From Pelobates cultripes (Eukaryota; Chordata; Amphibia; Anura; Pelobatidae), in the NCBI GenBank assembly GCA_933207985.1, contig OW240913.1, positions 278,592,436 to 278,656,435 of the forward strand: DNA of 64,000 nt. Direction: 5' to 3'. This document shows positions 36,565 through 47,424 of the stretch, piece after piece; within the stretch, counting starts at the first letter, position 1, and each line of letters begins with the position of its first letter. A model generated the notes under the pieces. The model was not told where the DNA came from and made no database searches. It was given only the letters and a program-made list of their open reading frames with translations. The position numbers were made by a program, and so were the translations under genes.

Positions 36565-36765
36565 AAAGACTTGCCGTTTTAGAGATGCTCTGACCTAGTT
36601 GTCTAGCCATTACTGTTTGGCACTTTTTAAAGTTACTCATTTACCCATTGTTCCTGCTTCCAACACATGGAATTCAAGAACTGATTGTTCACTTGGCAGG
36701 ATCTATTATAAAGCTATAATAACCTGTCAGTGATTTTTAATGCTGTAGCTAATTAGTGTATGCTG
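36565..36765 (-). mobile_element. Tc1 5' fragment
   Basis: The reverse complement reads AGCTACAGCATTAA...GACAGGTTATT...ATGGCTAGACAACTAGGTCA and AGCATCTCTAAAACGGCA, matching the beginning of the Tc1 at 5388-5580. It is truncated after the HTH start. Confidence 0.75.
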
Positions 36766-37425
36766 AGCACGTGAAGGAGTTCCTTTAATCTCTCAAATTA
36801 TTCATTAGTGAACTCTGTGGCCACCAGTCCTAGACGGTAAACCAATTTGCTTTGCAGGAAATCCAGAACTGCACATACCTGCTATGTGTGTTTGCTTTTC
36901 CACATACTGACTAGACTTGTGCATTTGGTTCCAGCCAAATTCAGGCCAATTGGCAGTGATATATAAACGAGTGGATTCCTTTTAGCTTAAGCACCCCAAT
37001 ACTCCCTCTAGCTGCCCATTTTAAGGTGACCACAGGACAGCATACATTCGAGGAGAATCTCTGGAAGCTTTTAAAGTAGTAACCATTGAAAATAGCATGT
37101 ATATATATCTCATGTTAAAATTAATGTAGGACCCACCGATATTGGAGTACTGTGACATAGTGGTGGGCTTAACTCAAAAAGGCCAAATGGCCTAACTAAA
37201 TCCTATATTTGTTTGCCAAGATAGGTGATTTTAAGTAGCCTTGTCAAATTTAAAACTATTTTTTGCGTGTGTGAAATCTCTATTTTGTATATATTTTGGT
37301 CTTTACAGCAGAATCACTGCGGAGAAATGCATGTTCAGTTGGTGCTCCCCAATGCCCTTTTTTTCTTGCAAATGTAAAATACAGAAATTTCCCCGAATTT
37401 TAAGACATGTACCTTAGGTAATAAC
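36766..37425. other. Non-coding stretch with a dispersed repeat
   Basis: The part about 37125-37335 shares phrases with 41190-41255 and 44490-44530 (TAGGACC, TGTGACATAGT, TTGTATATATTTTGG, GAAATGCATGTTCAG), so it is a relative of that unnamed repeat. Confidence 0.45.
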
Positions 37426-37539
37426 CCTGTATGCAGTGGTGACTCTAGGAACAGTACACATGGGGGTGGAGGGGAGGGGCACAAAAGATACCACTCACAA
37501 AACTGGGGGCACTAATAATTTCAACCACTAAAATTTATT

Positions 37540-38720
37540 AGTAGTTGTCGCAGGGTGGATAGAGACTGTTGTGCATGCATGGGAGGAATAGGGGATGTAA
37601 TGGGTGCAGGGGATGGATTGGGGTTGTAGTTGGTGCAGAGGAGGGATTGAGGATGTAGTGGGTTCACCAGCATATAGGCTGTACCTGGTGCAGGAGATAA
37701 AAGGGGCTGTAGTAGGTGCAGAAAAAAGGGCTTTTGCCGGTGCAGGGGTGATAAGGGCTGTAGTCGGTGCAGGGTGCATAGGGACTATATATGGTGCATG
37801 GGCCCTAGGGGCTGTAGTTGGTTCATGGGATAATAAAGGCTGTAGTGTTTGCAGGGGAGGGTTAGAGGTAGTGATGATTGCAGGACGATAGGAGTAGTGG
37901 GTTGCATGGGGAATAGGGGATAATAGAGGCTGTGGTGAGTGCAGGTGGAATAGGGGCTATAGTGGGTGCAGGAGGGATAGGGACTATAGTGAGTGCAGAG
38001 GGCAGGTGGCTGTGGTGGGTGCAAGTGGTAATTAGGCTTGTGGTGTCATGATTGGCAGAGAAACTAACAGACAGGACACAACAGACAGAATTGCAATACC
38101 GGTACTTAGAATTGCCGGGCTATGCAAAAGAATAGTCAAGGTAAGCCAAGGTCAAAGGGAAATAGAGAGACGGAATATGAAGAGACAGAGAAAAAAAGAG
38201 TAAACCTAAGACAAGCCAGAGTTCGGTAACCAATAAATTCGACAGAGTATAACACACTATTGGGCTAAACAAAGACCACAACAGGGCACTGAGGCAAGGG
38301 GGAGGTTAGTTTATATACACACAGGGTGGGTCTGATTGGCTAACCTCCCATTAGTGTTAACCACAACACATGGGAGGTGTTTCTTCCCTTCCTTGTGATC
38401 TCTGAGGTCATCACTGTGTACTGGGTCACATGACCAGGTCTGGCACACACATAAGGATGCTGCTCTGGAGCGTGCAGCGTCAGAAACAATGTCAGTCTGG
38501 AGCACGGCGGCGGGGATAGCTACATGCCGCAGACAGGGACCAGATGGCGCGCTGCTTGCGGTGGCGGAGTAAGCAAGGCCGCCGCAAGCGGTGTGGAGGC
38601 AGGCGACCTGACATGTGGTGGGTGTAAGGTAAAGGGGTATGTAGTAGGTGCAGATGAGGGATAGTGGCTGTAGTAGGTGCAAGAGGCATAAGTGCTGTAG
38701 TGGGTGCAGAGGGTAAAAGG
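37540..38720 (+). repeat. G-rich minisatellite, GTGGGTGCAGGGGATAGGG-type unit
   Basis: Roughly 25-30-bp units containing GGGGCTGTAGTGGGTGCAGG, present on both sides of the solo LTR, which shows that the array existed before the LTR inserted. Reverse frames look His/Pro-rich but are artefacts. Confidence 0.88.
38044..38613. mobile_element. Solo LTR with 5-bp TSD
   Basis: 570 bp starting TGTCATGATT and ending GACCTGACA, with TGTCA/TGACA inverted ends and identical TGTGG at 38039-38043 and 38614-38618. A 5-bp TSD with TG..CA ends fits an LTR retrotransposon (Gypsy type likeliest by texture; an endogenous retrovirus is not excluded). The internal genes were lost by LTR-LTR recombination, leaving no coding capacity. 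Confidence 0.85.
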
Positions 38721-39494
38721 TAAAGGTGTGAATCTGGTGCCAGAAATTAGCCTAGAAGTGAAGAAGTTTTCTAGCAGCATTTCGTACAGATTTAACATTC
38801 TTTATTTTTTAAGTGCATAGGCAAGCAAACAAGATGACAATGACAGTTTTGGAAATATAGACTTGTCAAAAAAAAGTGAGAGAAATAGTTGAAAACATCA
38901 TAAGAAGCACTACACTTTTTTTATTTTAGAGAGAACAAAGACAAGAGTATATAGTAACATGAATATGCTACTAGCAAAAGTATGGCATTAGAGTAAATTA
39001 TGCTAGACTAATGTAGATCCACAGCCACTAAAATAAAGGTCAGCTACAGAGGCTCACTCAACACATGGCATATAGAAACAAGAGTAGAGGCACAGTATAA
39101 GCACATGGGACTATGAAGTAAATGAAAATGATGACTGTAAGGCATAGACATATCGAACATCAAATTAAATTAAAACAAATTGTGTGTTCTTCAGTCTGAC
39201 TCCTTAGAATTGATCTTCTAAATAAGGCATGTCCCCAGAATAGTCCCTGCTGATCACCCTATGCCAGTCCGAGAGGCATGCGGTATGAACTCGGAGTAAG
39301 GACCTGGAAGCAGTTGCGGCAGGACCCCACCATGCGGTGAGTCATCCCCCTCCTCCTGTTCAGCATCAAGGCAGATTGGCCAGGAAAGGAGATCTTTGAT
39401 CTCCCCACCAGCCATAAAAATCAGTGGGGAGGGGGAGGCACACGGGGGGGGTAATTGTCCCCCCCCCTTGACCCCTTGTAGCGATGCCTGTATG

Positions 39495-40321
39495 TTTTTC
39501 AGTTACAGTATTTTCTAATATTTTCCTTCTTACCAGTTGCACAGATACTAAATAAATTAATATCTTAATAATAATTCCTTTCAAAACATCAATGGATGTA
39601 AGCATTATTATCCTCTTTTTGTAATACAATACTCCATGTTCCAAAAAAGAGCACATCTTAAAAATATACATAAAAGCAAAGTATGACAAACGTAATTAAA
39701 ATAAAACCAGCACATCAAAATCTTCAAACAGAAAATAAACCAATACAGAGATTATTTCCTGTAACATAATGCATGGATGAAATTGGTTAAAATATTAACA
39801 GCAGAGTTCGAGTTTATAAAAAAAATGAATAAAGAATGGATAAGAAAGAACAATTATTCTTCTTCCAAATTAAGATGAAAGACACTATGACATTTTCAAT
39901 TGATATTGCCCAATCCTAGGAAACATATGCTGCATTCTTAAGCAAAAAATACACTTCATACTACAAAAGAATTTCAACCAAGTATGTTTTTCATTGGATG
40001 CAATGGTAATAGAGCTTGGCATTTTCAATTAAAATGTTATATGGAATGAGTTACTTTTACAATTCTACTGAAATATTCTGATTAGAATTTACATTAATGT
40101 CTAGAGGATGAACAATGACATAAAACATTTATTCATCTGTCATTATTGGATCATCTTTTACCGGATTAAAGATTGCATAAACTGAATGAACCCTTTCCAA
40201 TGCTTATTTGTAAAATGTAAAAATAAATACATTACCTATACACACACTATTAATGACTGAGCCATAAGACTTGCTTTTTCCACAGAAATATCTCCTTTGT
40301 AGGGATTCTGGGTTGGCATAG
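39495..40321. other. AT-rich non-coding stretch
   Basis: No gene or element recognised. Confidence 0.5.
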
Positions 40322-40329
40322 TTAATTAT

Positions 40330-40970
40330 TAGGGATGCACCGAAATTTCGGTTGACGGAATTTTCCGGCCGAAAATAGGCCTATGGTTTTTTTTTGTAGT
40401 GCATAGTTTAACATACATGTTTGCATTAACAATTCAGATGAGTATGAAAGATAGTAATGAAAGATAGTAATGATAACATGAAAAGTCAAGAATACTGTAC
40501 TTTGGATGGGGGCAGGGGGGAGTGAACACTATGGGATAGGGGAGGGGGGAAGAACACTATGAGACGGGGACGGGGGGAAAGAACACTATGGGACAGTGGA
40601 TGGGGGGGAGAACACTATGTGACAGTGGAGGGGAGGAAACACTTTGGGACTGGGGAGGAGGGGGGAAAGAACACTGAGACTGGGGAGGAGGGAGGAAAGA
40701 CCACTAAAAAAGAGGGAGGGGAGAGGAACACTAGAGGGGAGAGAGAGGAATATTAAAGCGGGGTGGGCACTAAAAGAGAAGGGAGAAGAGAAGTTTTTCA
40801 TATTAGACTAATTCGATTCATTAAAAAGTCTAATATTAATAAAATTATAGGAAAAAAAAACTTTTTAAAAATCATTTGGGGTGGAAAAGTCATTTTCAGT
40901 TTTGCTTTTCGGCCAAGGGCATCCTGAATTTTCGGTTTCGGCCCAGAATTTTAATTTCAGTGCATCCCTA
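40330..40970. mobile_element. Non-autonomous hAT MITE with perfect 8-bp TSD
   Basis: Ends TAGGGATGCACCGAAAT and, reversed, TAGGGATGCACTGAAAT; TTAATTAT is repeated exactly at 40322-40329 and 40971-40978. Subterminal parts are rich in TTTCGG/CCGAAA. It encloses a purine-rich minisatellite. Confidence 0.93.
40505..40770 (+). repeat. Purine-rich minisatellite
   Basis: About eight irregular 27-33-bp units with a GAACACTATGGGACxGGGG theme. Reverse-strand frames are Ser/Pro-rich by-products. Confidence 0.85.
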
Positions 40971-40978
40971 TTAATTAT

Positions 40979-41285
40979 ATATATAAGAAAGAGGGCTGCA
41001 CTCACCTGAACATGGATACATCTTAATCATACATCTTAATCATAAGTTGGCAGGCATATGCAATGTATGATCATATAATGTAACTAAACCCCCATAATTT
41101 TTTGCCTAGGTGAGGTGTTTTTAAATAAAACTATTACAATCTCTAAGATTTGAAATCATTGTTTAGTGAATAAGCGAGTGCGCTGGATTCTGGATTTTGT
41201 ATATTTTGGCCCCAGCAGCACCCTATAATGTATGCATGTTCAGGTGAGTGCAGCCCTCTTGGTTTCTTTTATATATTTGGTTGTC
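40979..41285. repeat. Short repeat with about 30-bp inverted ends
   Basis: AAGAAAGAGGGCTGCACTCA near 40984 is inverted at TGAGTGCAGCCCTCTTGGTT near 41253. The internal part 41046-41191 is repeated at 44537-44667 with about nine differences by eye. The family is unnamed. Confidence 0.75.
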
Positions 41286-41406
41286 CCAGCAGTGGCGGAT
41301 CCAGAGCCTGATCTTGGGAGGGGCACTTGTAGATTATTTAAAGAAATAATCCAGACACAATAACCACTACAGCTCAGTGTAGTGGTTATGGTGTCAATAG
41401 TGCCGG

Positions 41407-43080
41407 TGTTCCGTCAGATTGCTATACCTTGTCAGATTGCTATACCGGAAGTGACGCGGCCGCACCGGAAGTGACGCGGCCGCACCGGTAATTTCATTGA
41501 ACAGCTGGAGGAGGAGGAGCGCAGCGCCGCGCATGCGCAGAAGAGCAGGTAGGTAAAATTTACAGGCAGTGAGAGGAGAGGAGGCCGCCTAATGCGCCTG
41601 CGCGAATACAACACTGCGCCTGCGCATGGAGACAAGAGGCGGGGGAGGTAGGGGCCAGTGCGCACGCGCGGCTAAGTACTCCCGTCGGGCACAGACAGCG
41701 GGATACACCGCGCGTGCGCACCAGCGGGCAGGGAGATCGATTCAGCCGAACATTCATCCGATCTCCCTGCCCCACACTGCGCACGCGCCTACCCAGCCAG
41801 GACAGCCACGGACACCGCGCATGCGCACTGAGGGGGTATAGAAATCTGATGGCCATATCTTCTTCTAAGAAATCTCCTACCCCTGAGTGCGCATGCGCGG
41901 TGTCTGATCCACTGCATCCAGACATCCATCAGGTAAGCCTTGCTCCCAACACTCTCAGCCATCAGGGGGGTCTGTGCCTTATTGGGGGGGGGGGGCTGTC
42001 CAGTATTGGGGGGTCTGTGCCTCATTGGGGGGGTCAGTGCCTTATTGTGGGGGGGTCTGCGCAGTATATGGGGGGNNNNNNNNNNNNNNNNNNNNNNNNN
42101 NNNNNNNNNNNNNNNNNNNNNNNNNNNNNNNNNNNNNNNNNNNNNNNNNNNNNNNNNNNNNNNNNNNNNNNNNNNNNNNNNNNNNNNNNNNNNNNNNNNN
42201 NNNNNNNNNNNNNNNNNNNNNNNNNNNNNNNNNNNNNNNNNNNNNNNNNNNNNNNNNNNNNNNNNNNNNNNNNNNNNNNNNNNNNNNNNNNNNNNNNNNN
42301 NNNNNNNNNNNNNNNNNNNNNNNNNNNNNNNNNNNNNNNNNNNNNNNNNNNNNNNNNNNNNNNNNNNNNNNNNNNNNNNNNNNNNNNNNNNNNNNNNNNN
42401 NNNNNATAGAGACAGCCCCCCATATACTGCGCAGACCCCCCCACAATAAGGCACTGACCCCCCCAATGAGGCACAGACCCCCCAATACTGGACAGCCCCC
42501 CCCCCCCAATAAGGCACAGACCCCCCTGATGGCTGAGAGTGTTGGGAGCAAGGCTTACCTGATGGATGTCTGGATGCAGTGGATCAGACACCGCGCATGC
42601 GCACTCAGGGGTAGGAGATTTCTTAGAAGATATGGCCATCAGATTTCTATACCCCCTCAGTGCGCATGCGCGGTGTCCGTGGCTGTCCTGGCTGGGTAGG
42701 CGCGTGCGCAGTGTGGGGCAGGGAGATCGGATGAATGTTCGGCTGAATCGATCTCCCTGCCCGCTGGTGCGCACGCGCGCTGTATCCCGCTGTCTGTGCC
42801 CGACGGGAGTACTTAGCCGCGCGTGCGCACTGGCCCCTACCTCCCCCCCTCTTGTCTCCATGCGCAGGCGCAGTGTTGTATTCGCGCAGGCGCATTAGGC
42901 GGCCTCCTCTCCTCTCACTGCCTGTAAATTTTACCTACCTGCTCTTCTGCGCATGCGCAGCGCTGCGCTCCTCCTCCTCCAGCTGTTCAATGAAATTACC
43001 GGTGCGGCCGCGTCACTTCCGGTGCGGCCGCGTCACTTCCGGTATAGCAATCTGACAAGGTATAGCAATCTGACGGAACA
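41407..43080. mobile_element. Foldback (giant palindrome) element, arms about 670 bp
   Basis: 41407-42075 is the reverse complement of 42406-43080 apart from small indels (for example a 3-bp TCT difference near 41864). It starts TGTTCCGTCAGATTGC and ends with the inverse. CCGG occurs on both sides (41403-41406 and 43081-43084); because CCGG is itself palindromic it may be a 4-bp target duplication or just part of the arms. The arms are CpG-rich and carry repeated CCGGAAGTGACG (ETS-like) and GCGCATGCGC-like (NRF1-like) motifs. No protein domain is visible. The loop lies in the gap. Confidence 0.92.
42076..42405. other. Assembly gap, 330 N
   Basis: The gap sits at the symmetry centre of the foldback, as expected when a hairpin blocks sequencing or assembly. 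The right arm continues 13-14 bases further inward than the left before the gap. Confidence 0.99.
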
Positions 43081-43159
43081 CCGGGACCCCCTCCCACAGT
43101 AAGTAGTCAAACCGTTTTAGAACAGTTTGACAACTTACCTGAGATCTGCTGGGAAATGG

Positions 43160-43860
43160 GGCTGTAGTAGGGCATAGGAGCAGTGGTGTGTGTGAGTGGT
43201 GCAATGTGTAAGGGGTGCAGTGTGTGTGTGAAGGTTGTAGTGTGTGAGTGAGGGCGGCAGTGTATGTCAGGGATGCAGTGTATGTGTGGGACAGTATGTG
43301 TGTGTATGGGGGCAGTGTGTGTGTGTGTATGGGGGAGCAATGTGTGTGTGTGTATGGGGGAGCAATGTGTGTGTGTATGTGGGGGCAGTTTGTGTGTATG
43401 TGGGGGCAGTTTGTGTGTATAGGGGGCAGTTTATGTGTATGGCGGGCAGTTTATGTGTATGGGGGGAAGTGTGTATATGTGGGGCAGTATGTATGTGCAG
43501 TATGTGTGTATGGGGGCAGTGTGTGTGTATGGGGGCAGTGTGTGTGTATGGGGAGAAGTGTGTGTATGGCGGGCAGTTTGTGTATGGCGGGCAGTTTGTG
43601 TGTGTATGTGGGCAGTTGTGTGTATGCGGGCAGTGTGTGTGTATAGGGGCAGTTTGTGTGTATAGGGGGGCAGTTTGTGGGGGGGGGCAGTTTGTGTGAA
43701 TGGGGGGCAGTTTGTGAATGGGGGGCAGTGAATGGGGGCAGTTTGTGTGAATGGGGGGCAGTTTGTGTGTATGGGGGGGCAGTTTGTGTGAATGGGGGGG
43801 CAGTTTGTGTGAATGGGGGGACAGTATTGGGGGCAATATATGTGTGTGTGTGGATTTTTT
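43160..43860 (+). repeat. GT/G-rich minisatellite
   Basis: About 25 units of GTGTGTGTATGGGGGCAGTT type. Apparent 130-190-codon frames on both strands are repeat artefacts. Confidence 0.92.
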
Positions 43861-44003
43861 TTATTATATATATATTTTTTTATTTAATTAAAATAAATAT
43901 TATCCTATGTTCCCCCTCCCTTCTTACCTTTACTGGGGGGGAGGGGGGACATATTTCGATCCCTGGTGGTCCCAGTGGTGATTCATTGGTGGTCCCAGTG
44001 GGG

Positions 44004-44095
44004 AGAGTGAACTCTAGCCCGCGCTCCCGGGCTAGAGTTCACTCTTGCGAGATTTGGAGCGTTGCCGTGGTAACCGCGGCAACGCTTCAAATCTC
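44004..44095. repeat. Two adjacent hairpins near the hAT right end
   Basis: Stem 1: 44004-44021 pairs perfectly with 44028-44045 (18 bp, 6-nt loop). Stem 2: 44049-44066 pairs with 44078-44095 (18 bp, one mismatch, 11-nt loop). Such subterminal hairpins could be transposase-binding or replication-stalling structures; that role is inference. Confidence 0.9.
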
Positions 44096-44341
44096 ACGAG
44101 AGGAGGACCCGCAGGAGCTGCAGACTGAGCTCCGGGTCCTCCCTTTCACTCCCTCCCTCCGCCGCCGGCCGCCCGCACAGTGCCTGCGGACCGGGGAGGG
44201 AGATCTGTGATCTCCCTTCCGGTCCACAGGCACATTGCAGGGCTAGTACCTGCATGTGCTGGCAGGGGAGGGAGACCGGCGGAATTCTCGGGGGGGGCAA
44301 TTGCCCCGTTGCCCCCCCCTGGATCCGCCACTGAGTCCCAG

Positions 44342-44665
44342 GCCAACTCCTTGGTTTTGCACCCCTCCCTGTTACAGATGCCTCATTCCAGGACCCTATT
44401 TAGCCTTGACTTGCAGAGAGTACCAGTAAGGAAGTATTTCCCAAGTAAGTGGATTAATCTCATAAGAGCAAGCATTAGGCTGATACTAGGATAGGACCTG
44501 CCGAATATGTGGTACTTTGACATAGTTGTCAGGCTTGTGCAATGTATAATCATATAATGTAACTAAACCCCCATCATTTTTTGCCTAGGGGAGGTGTTTT
44601 TAAATAAAACTATTACAATCTCTAAGATTTTAAATCATTGTTTAGTGAATAAGCAAGTGCGCTGG

Positions 44666-44730
<65 letters not shown>

Positions 44731-45115
44731 CCCATTTCCCATTTGCCTTTGGATCCCTTCTTTCTGTCCTAAATTAATGGACAATGTCGTCTGGTTGTAA
44801 TGGCTCAGGCTCATTATCATTAAGATATTTTTATGTACGCTGAAAGCTGAAATGTGTTAATCCTTGCCTGACCTCTCTCTATGGAGAAACTTGAACTTAG
44901 AATGTAAAAGTTTGTAAACTTGTTAATGATCTTGTGTAATGGGGTTACTAATATATCTTTGTCAGTGTACACTAATTTAGCAACCTAGTGATTATTTCAC
45001 TAATTTTATTGTCCATTGAAAGCCTCTCAAATGTTAACCATGATTCAATTTCAATAGCTGAGCGTAAAAAGACAGCGATAACTCCAATCTGGAGTATATA
45101 CGAGCAATGTAACAA
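44342..45115. other. Non-coding spacer between two hAT copies
   Basis: Holds the second copy of the 41046 repeat (44537-44667) directly followed by (TA)n at 44668-44698 and (CA)n at 44699-44728. Otherwise nothing. Confidence 0.6.
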
Positions 45116-45984
45116 ATGTATGCCCCTCTAAAAAGACCAAACTCACACATACTGCCCCACATATACACTCACTGCCCCCTCACACACGTTGCCCGTCACA
45201 CACACTGCCCCCCCATATACACACTGCCCCCTGACACACACACTACACCCCACATAGACTGTGCCACACATACACACACTACCCCCTTACACACAGTGCA
45301 CAAACTGCACCCCTCACATATGACTCTCCCATACACAACTGCCCCACACACACAAACACAGCCCCGCTCATACACAAACTGCCCTCCCACACACTGCACA
45401 CCACACACTGCCCCATACACAACTGCCACACATACACACATTGCCCCCTTACACACCCACACTGCTTCCTCACACACACACACACACACACACTACACCC
45501 CACATACACTACCACATACATCCACACTGCACGCCTCACACACACTGCTTGCTCACACACACTACACCCCACATACACTACCACACACATCCACACTGAA
45601 CCCCTCACACACATTGCCCCTCACACTCACTCACTGTCCCCCCATACACAGCAGCCCACACACACACTGCTCCACACATACACACCCTGCCCACCTCACA
45701 CACACTGCTCCACACATACAAACTGCCATCCTCACACACATAAATATAAACTATCACATACACTGCCCCCTCACACACATTGCATCCCTCACATACAGGG
45801 CCTCTTTAATATTGACCGGCCCTGGGCAACCATTTGCTTGGGCCACCTGGAACCAGCCCAATGGCAAACATACTAACATACAGAGACATACACTGACAGA
45901 CAGACATACATATACACTGACAGACATACTGACACACATAGACACATACACTGACAGACACACTGACCCACACACTGACACATA

Positions 45985-47399
45985 CAGTTGCAAGGAAAAG
46001 TATGTGAACCCTTTGGAATGATATGGATTTCTGCACAAATTGGTCATAAAATGTGATCTGATCATCATCTAAGTCACAACAATAGACAATCACAGTCTGC
46101 TTAAACTAATAACACACAAATAATGAAATATTGCCATGTTTTTATTGAACACACCATGTAAACATTCACAGTGCAGGTGGAAAAAGTATGTGAAACCTTG
46201 GATTTAATAACTGGTTGAACCTCCTTTGGCAGCAATAACTTCAACCAAACGTTTCCTGTAGTTGCAGATCAGACGTGCACAACGGTCAGGAGTAATTCTT
46301 GACCATTCCTTTTTACAGAACTGTTTCAGTTCAGCAATATTCTTGGGATGTCTGGTGTGAATCGCTTTCTTGAGGTCATGCCACAGCATCTCAATAGGGT
46401 TGAGATCAGGACTCTGACTGGGCCACTTCAGAAGGCGTATTTTCTTCTGTTTAAGCCATTCTGGTGTTGATTTACTTCTATGCTTTGGGTCATTGTCCTG
46501 TTGCAACACCCATCTTCTGTTGAGCTTCAGCTGGTAGACAGATGGCCTTAAGTTCTCCTGCAAAATGTCTTGATAAACTTGGGAATTCATTTTTCCTTCG
46601 ATGATAGCAATCCGTCCAGGCCTTGACGCAGCAAAGCAGACCCAAACCATGATGCCCTCACCACCATACTTCACAGTTGGGATGAGGTTTTGATGTTGGT
46701 GTGCTGTGCCTTTTTTTTTGCCACACATAGTGTTGTGTGTTTCTTCCAAACAACTCAACTTTGGTTTCATCTGTCCACAGAATATTTTGCCAGTACTGCT
46801 GCGGAACATCCAGGTGCTCTTGTGCAAACTGTAAACGTGCAGCAATGTTTTGTTTGGACAGCAGTGGCTTCCTCTGTGGTATCCTCCCATGAAATCCATT
46901 CTTGTTTAGCGTTTTACGTATTGTAGATTCGCTAACAGGGATGTTAGCATTTGCCACTTTTATAACCCTTTCCAGTTTATGCAAGTCAACAATTCTTAAT
47001 CGTAGGTCTTCTGAGAGCTCTTTTGTGCGAGGCATCATTCACATCAGGCAATGCTTCTTGTGAAAAGCAAACCCAGAACTGGTGTGTGTTTTGTATAGGG
47101 CAGGGCAGCTGTAACCAACACCTCCAATCTCATCTCATTGATTGGACTCCAGTTGGCTGACATCTCACTCCAATTAGCTCTTGGAGATGTCATTAGTCTA
47201 GGGGTTCACATACTTTTTCCACCTGCACTGTGAATGTTTAAATGGTGTGTTCAATAAAAACATGGCAACATTTCATTCTTTGTGTGTTATTAGTTTAAGC
47301 AGACTGTGATTGTCTATTGTTGTGACTTAGATGATGATCAGATCACATTTTATGACCAATTTGTGCAAAAATCCGTATCATTACTTTTTCTTGCAACTC
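45985..47399 (-). mobile_element. Tc1-type transposon with complete ends
   Basis: 1,415 bp with about 210-bp inverted repeats beginning CAGTTGCAAGGAAAAGTATG on the left; TA flanks at 45983-45984 and 47400-47401. Each terminal repeat has an outer and an inner GGAAAAAGTATGTGAA copy, the IR/DR arrangement that provides paired transposase sites. The transposase gene is on the minus strand and broken. Confidence 0.95.
46204..47038 (-). pseudogene. Tc1 transposase, frameshifted
   Basis: Cut-and-paste DDE transposase. The N-terminal part starts at 47038 ([20 protein letters not shown]) and covers a shortened HTH region that jumps to [17 protein letters not shown], so several tens of residues of the DNA-binding domain are missing. 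The first catalytic Asp is in ILWTDETKVELFG. A frameshift at a 9-base T run (46711-46719) moves the rest into another frame: GIMVWVCFAASRPG, QQDNDPKH (second Asp) and [15 protein letters not shown] (Glu), with exactly 34 residues between the second Asp and the Glu, the DD34E spacing. It ends GGSTSY. Catalytic residues survive but the deletion and frameshift make it inactive. Confidence 0.93.
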
Positions 47400-47424
47400 T
47401 ATACGGACAGACATACTGATATAG

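Larger units (their letters stand above)
37434..39486. mobile_element. Non-autonomous hAT element with perfect 8-bp TSD
   Basis: CCTGTATG flanks it exactly at 37426-37433 and 39487-39494. The left end CAGTGGTGACTCTAGG is a CAGTGG-type hAT terminus; the right end reversed reads CATCGCTACAAGGGG, a shortened counterpart. A GGAGATC..GATCTCC hairpin lies near the right end, as in the 41290 element. The interior is a G-rich minisatellite interrupted by a solo LTR. No transposase. Confidence 0.8.
41290..44333 (+). mobile_element. 3-kb non-autonomous hAT element
   Basis: Ends CAGTGGCGGATCCAG and CTGGATCCGCCACTG form a 15-bp perfect terminal inverted repeat; flanks TGTCCCAG (41282-41289) and AGTCCCAG (44334-44341) are an 8-bp TSD with one change. 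It holds a foldback insertion (41407-43080), a GT-rich minisatellite and two perfect or near-perfect hairpins at 44004-44095. No transposase is present. A second copy lies inverted at about 45116-49990. Confidence 0.92.

Noticed and set aside
41714..42861. 231-275-codon frames across the gap
   Set aside because: Most codons are N; the rest come from the arms of the foldback.
43267..43836. 189-codon minus-strand frame and 130-150-codon plus-strand frames
   Set aside because: They are translations of a GT/G-rich minisatellite in several frames at once.
45116..46021. 301-codon His/Thr/Pro-rich frame
   Set aside because: Spans a CA minisatellite and crosses an element boundary; no domain.
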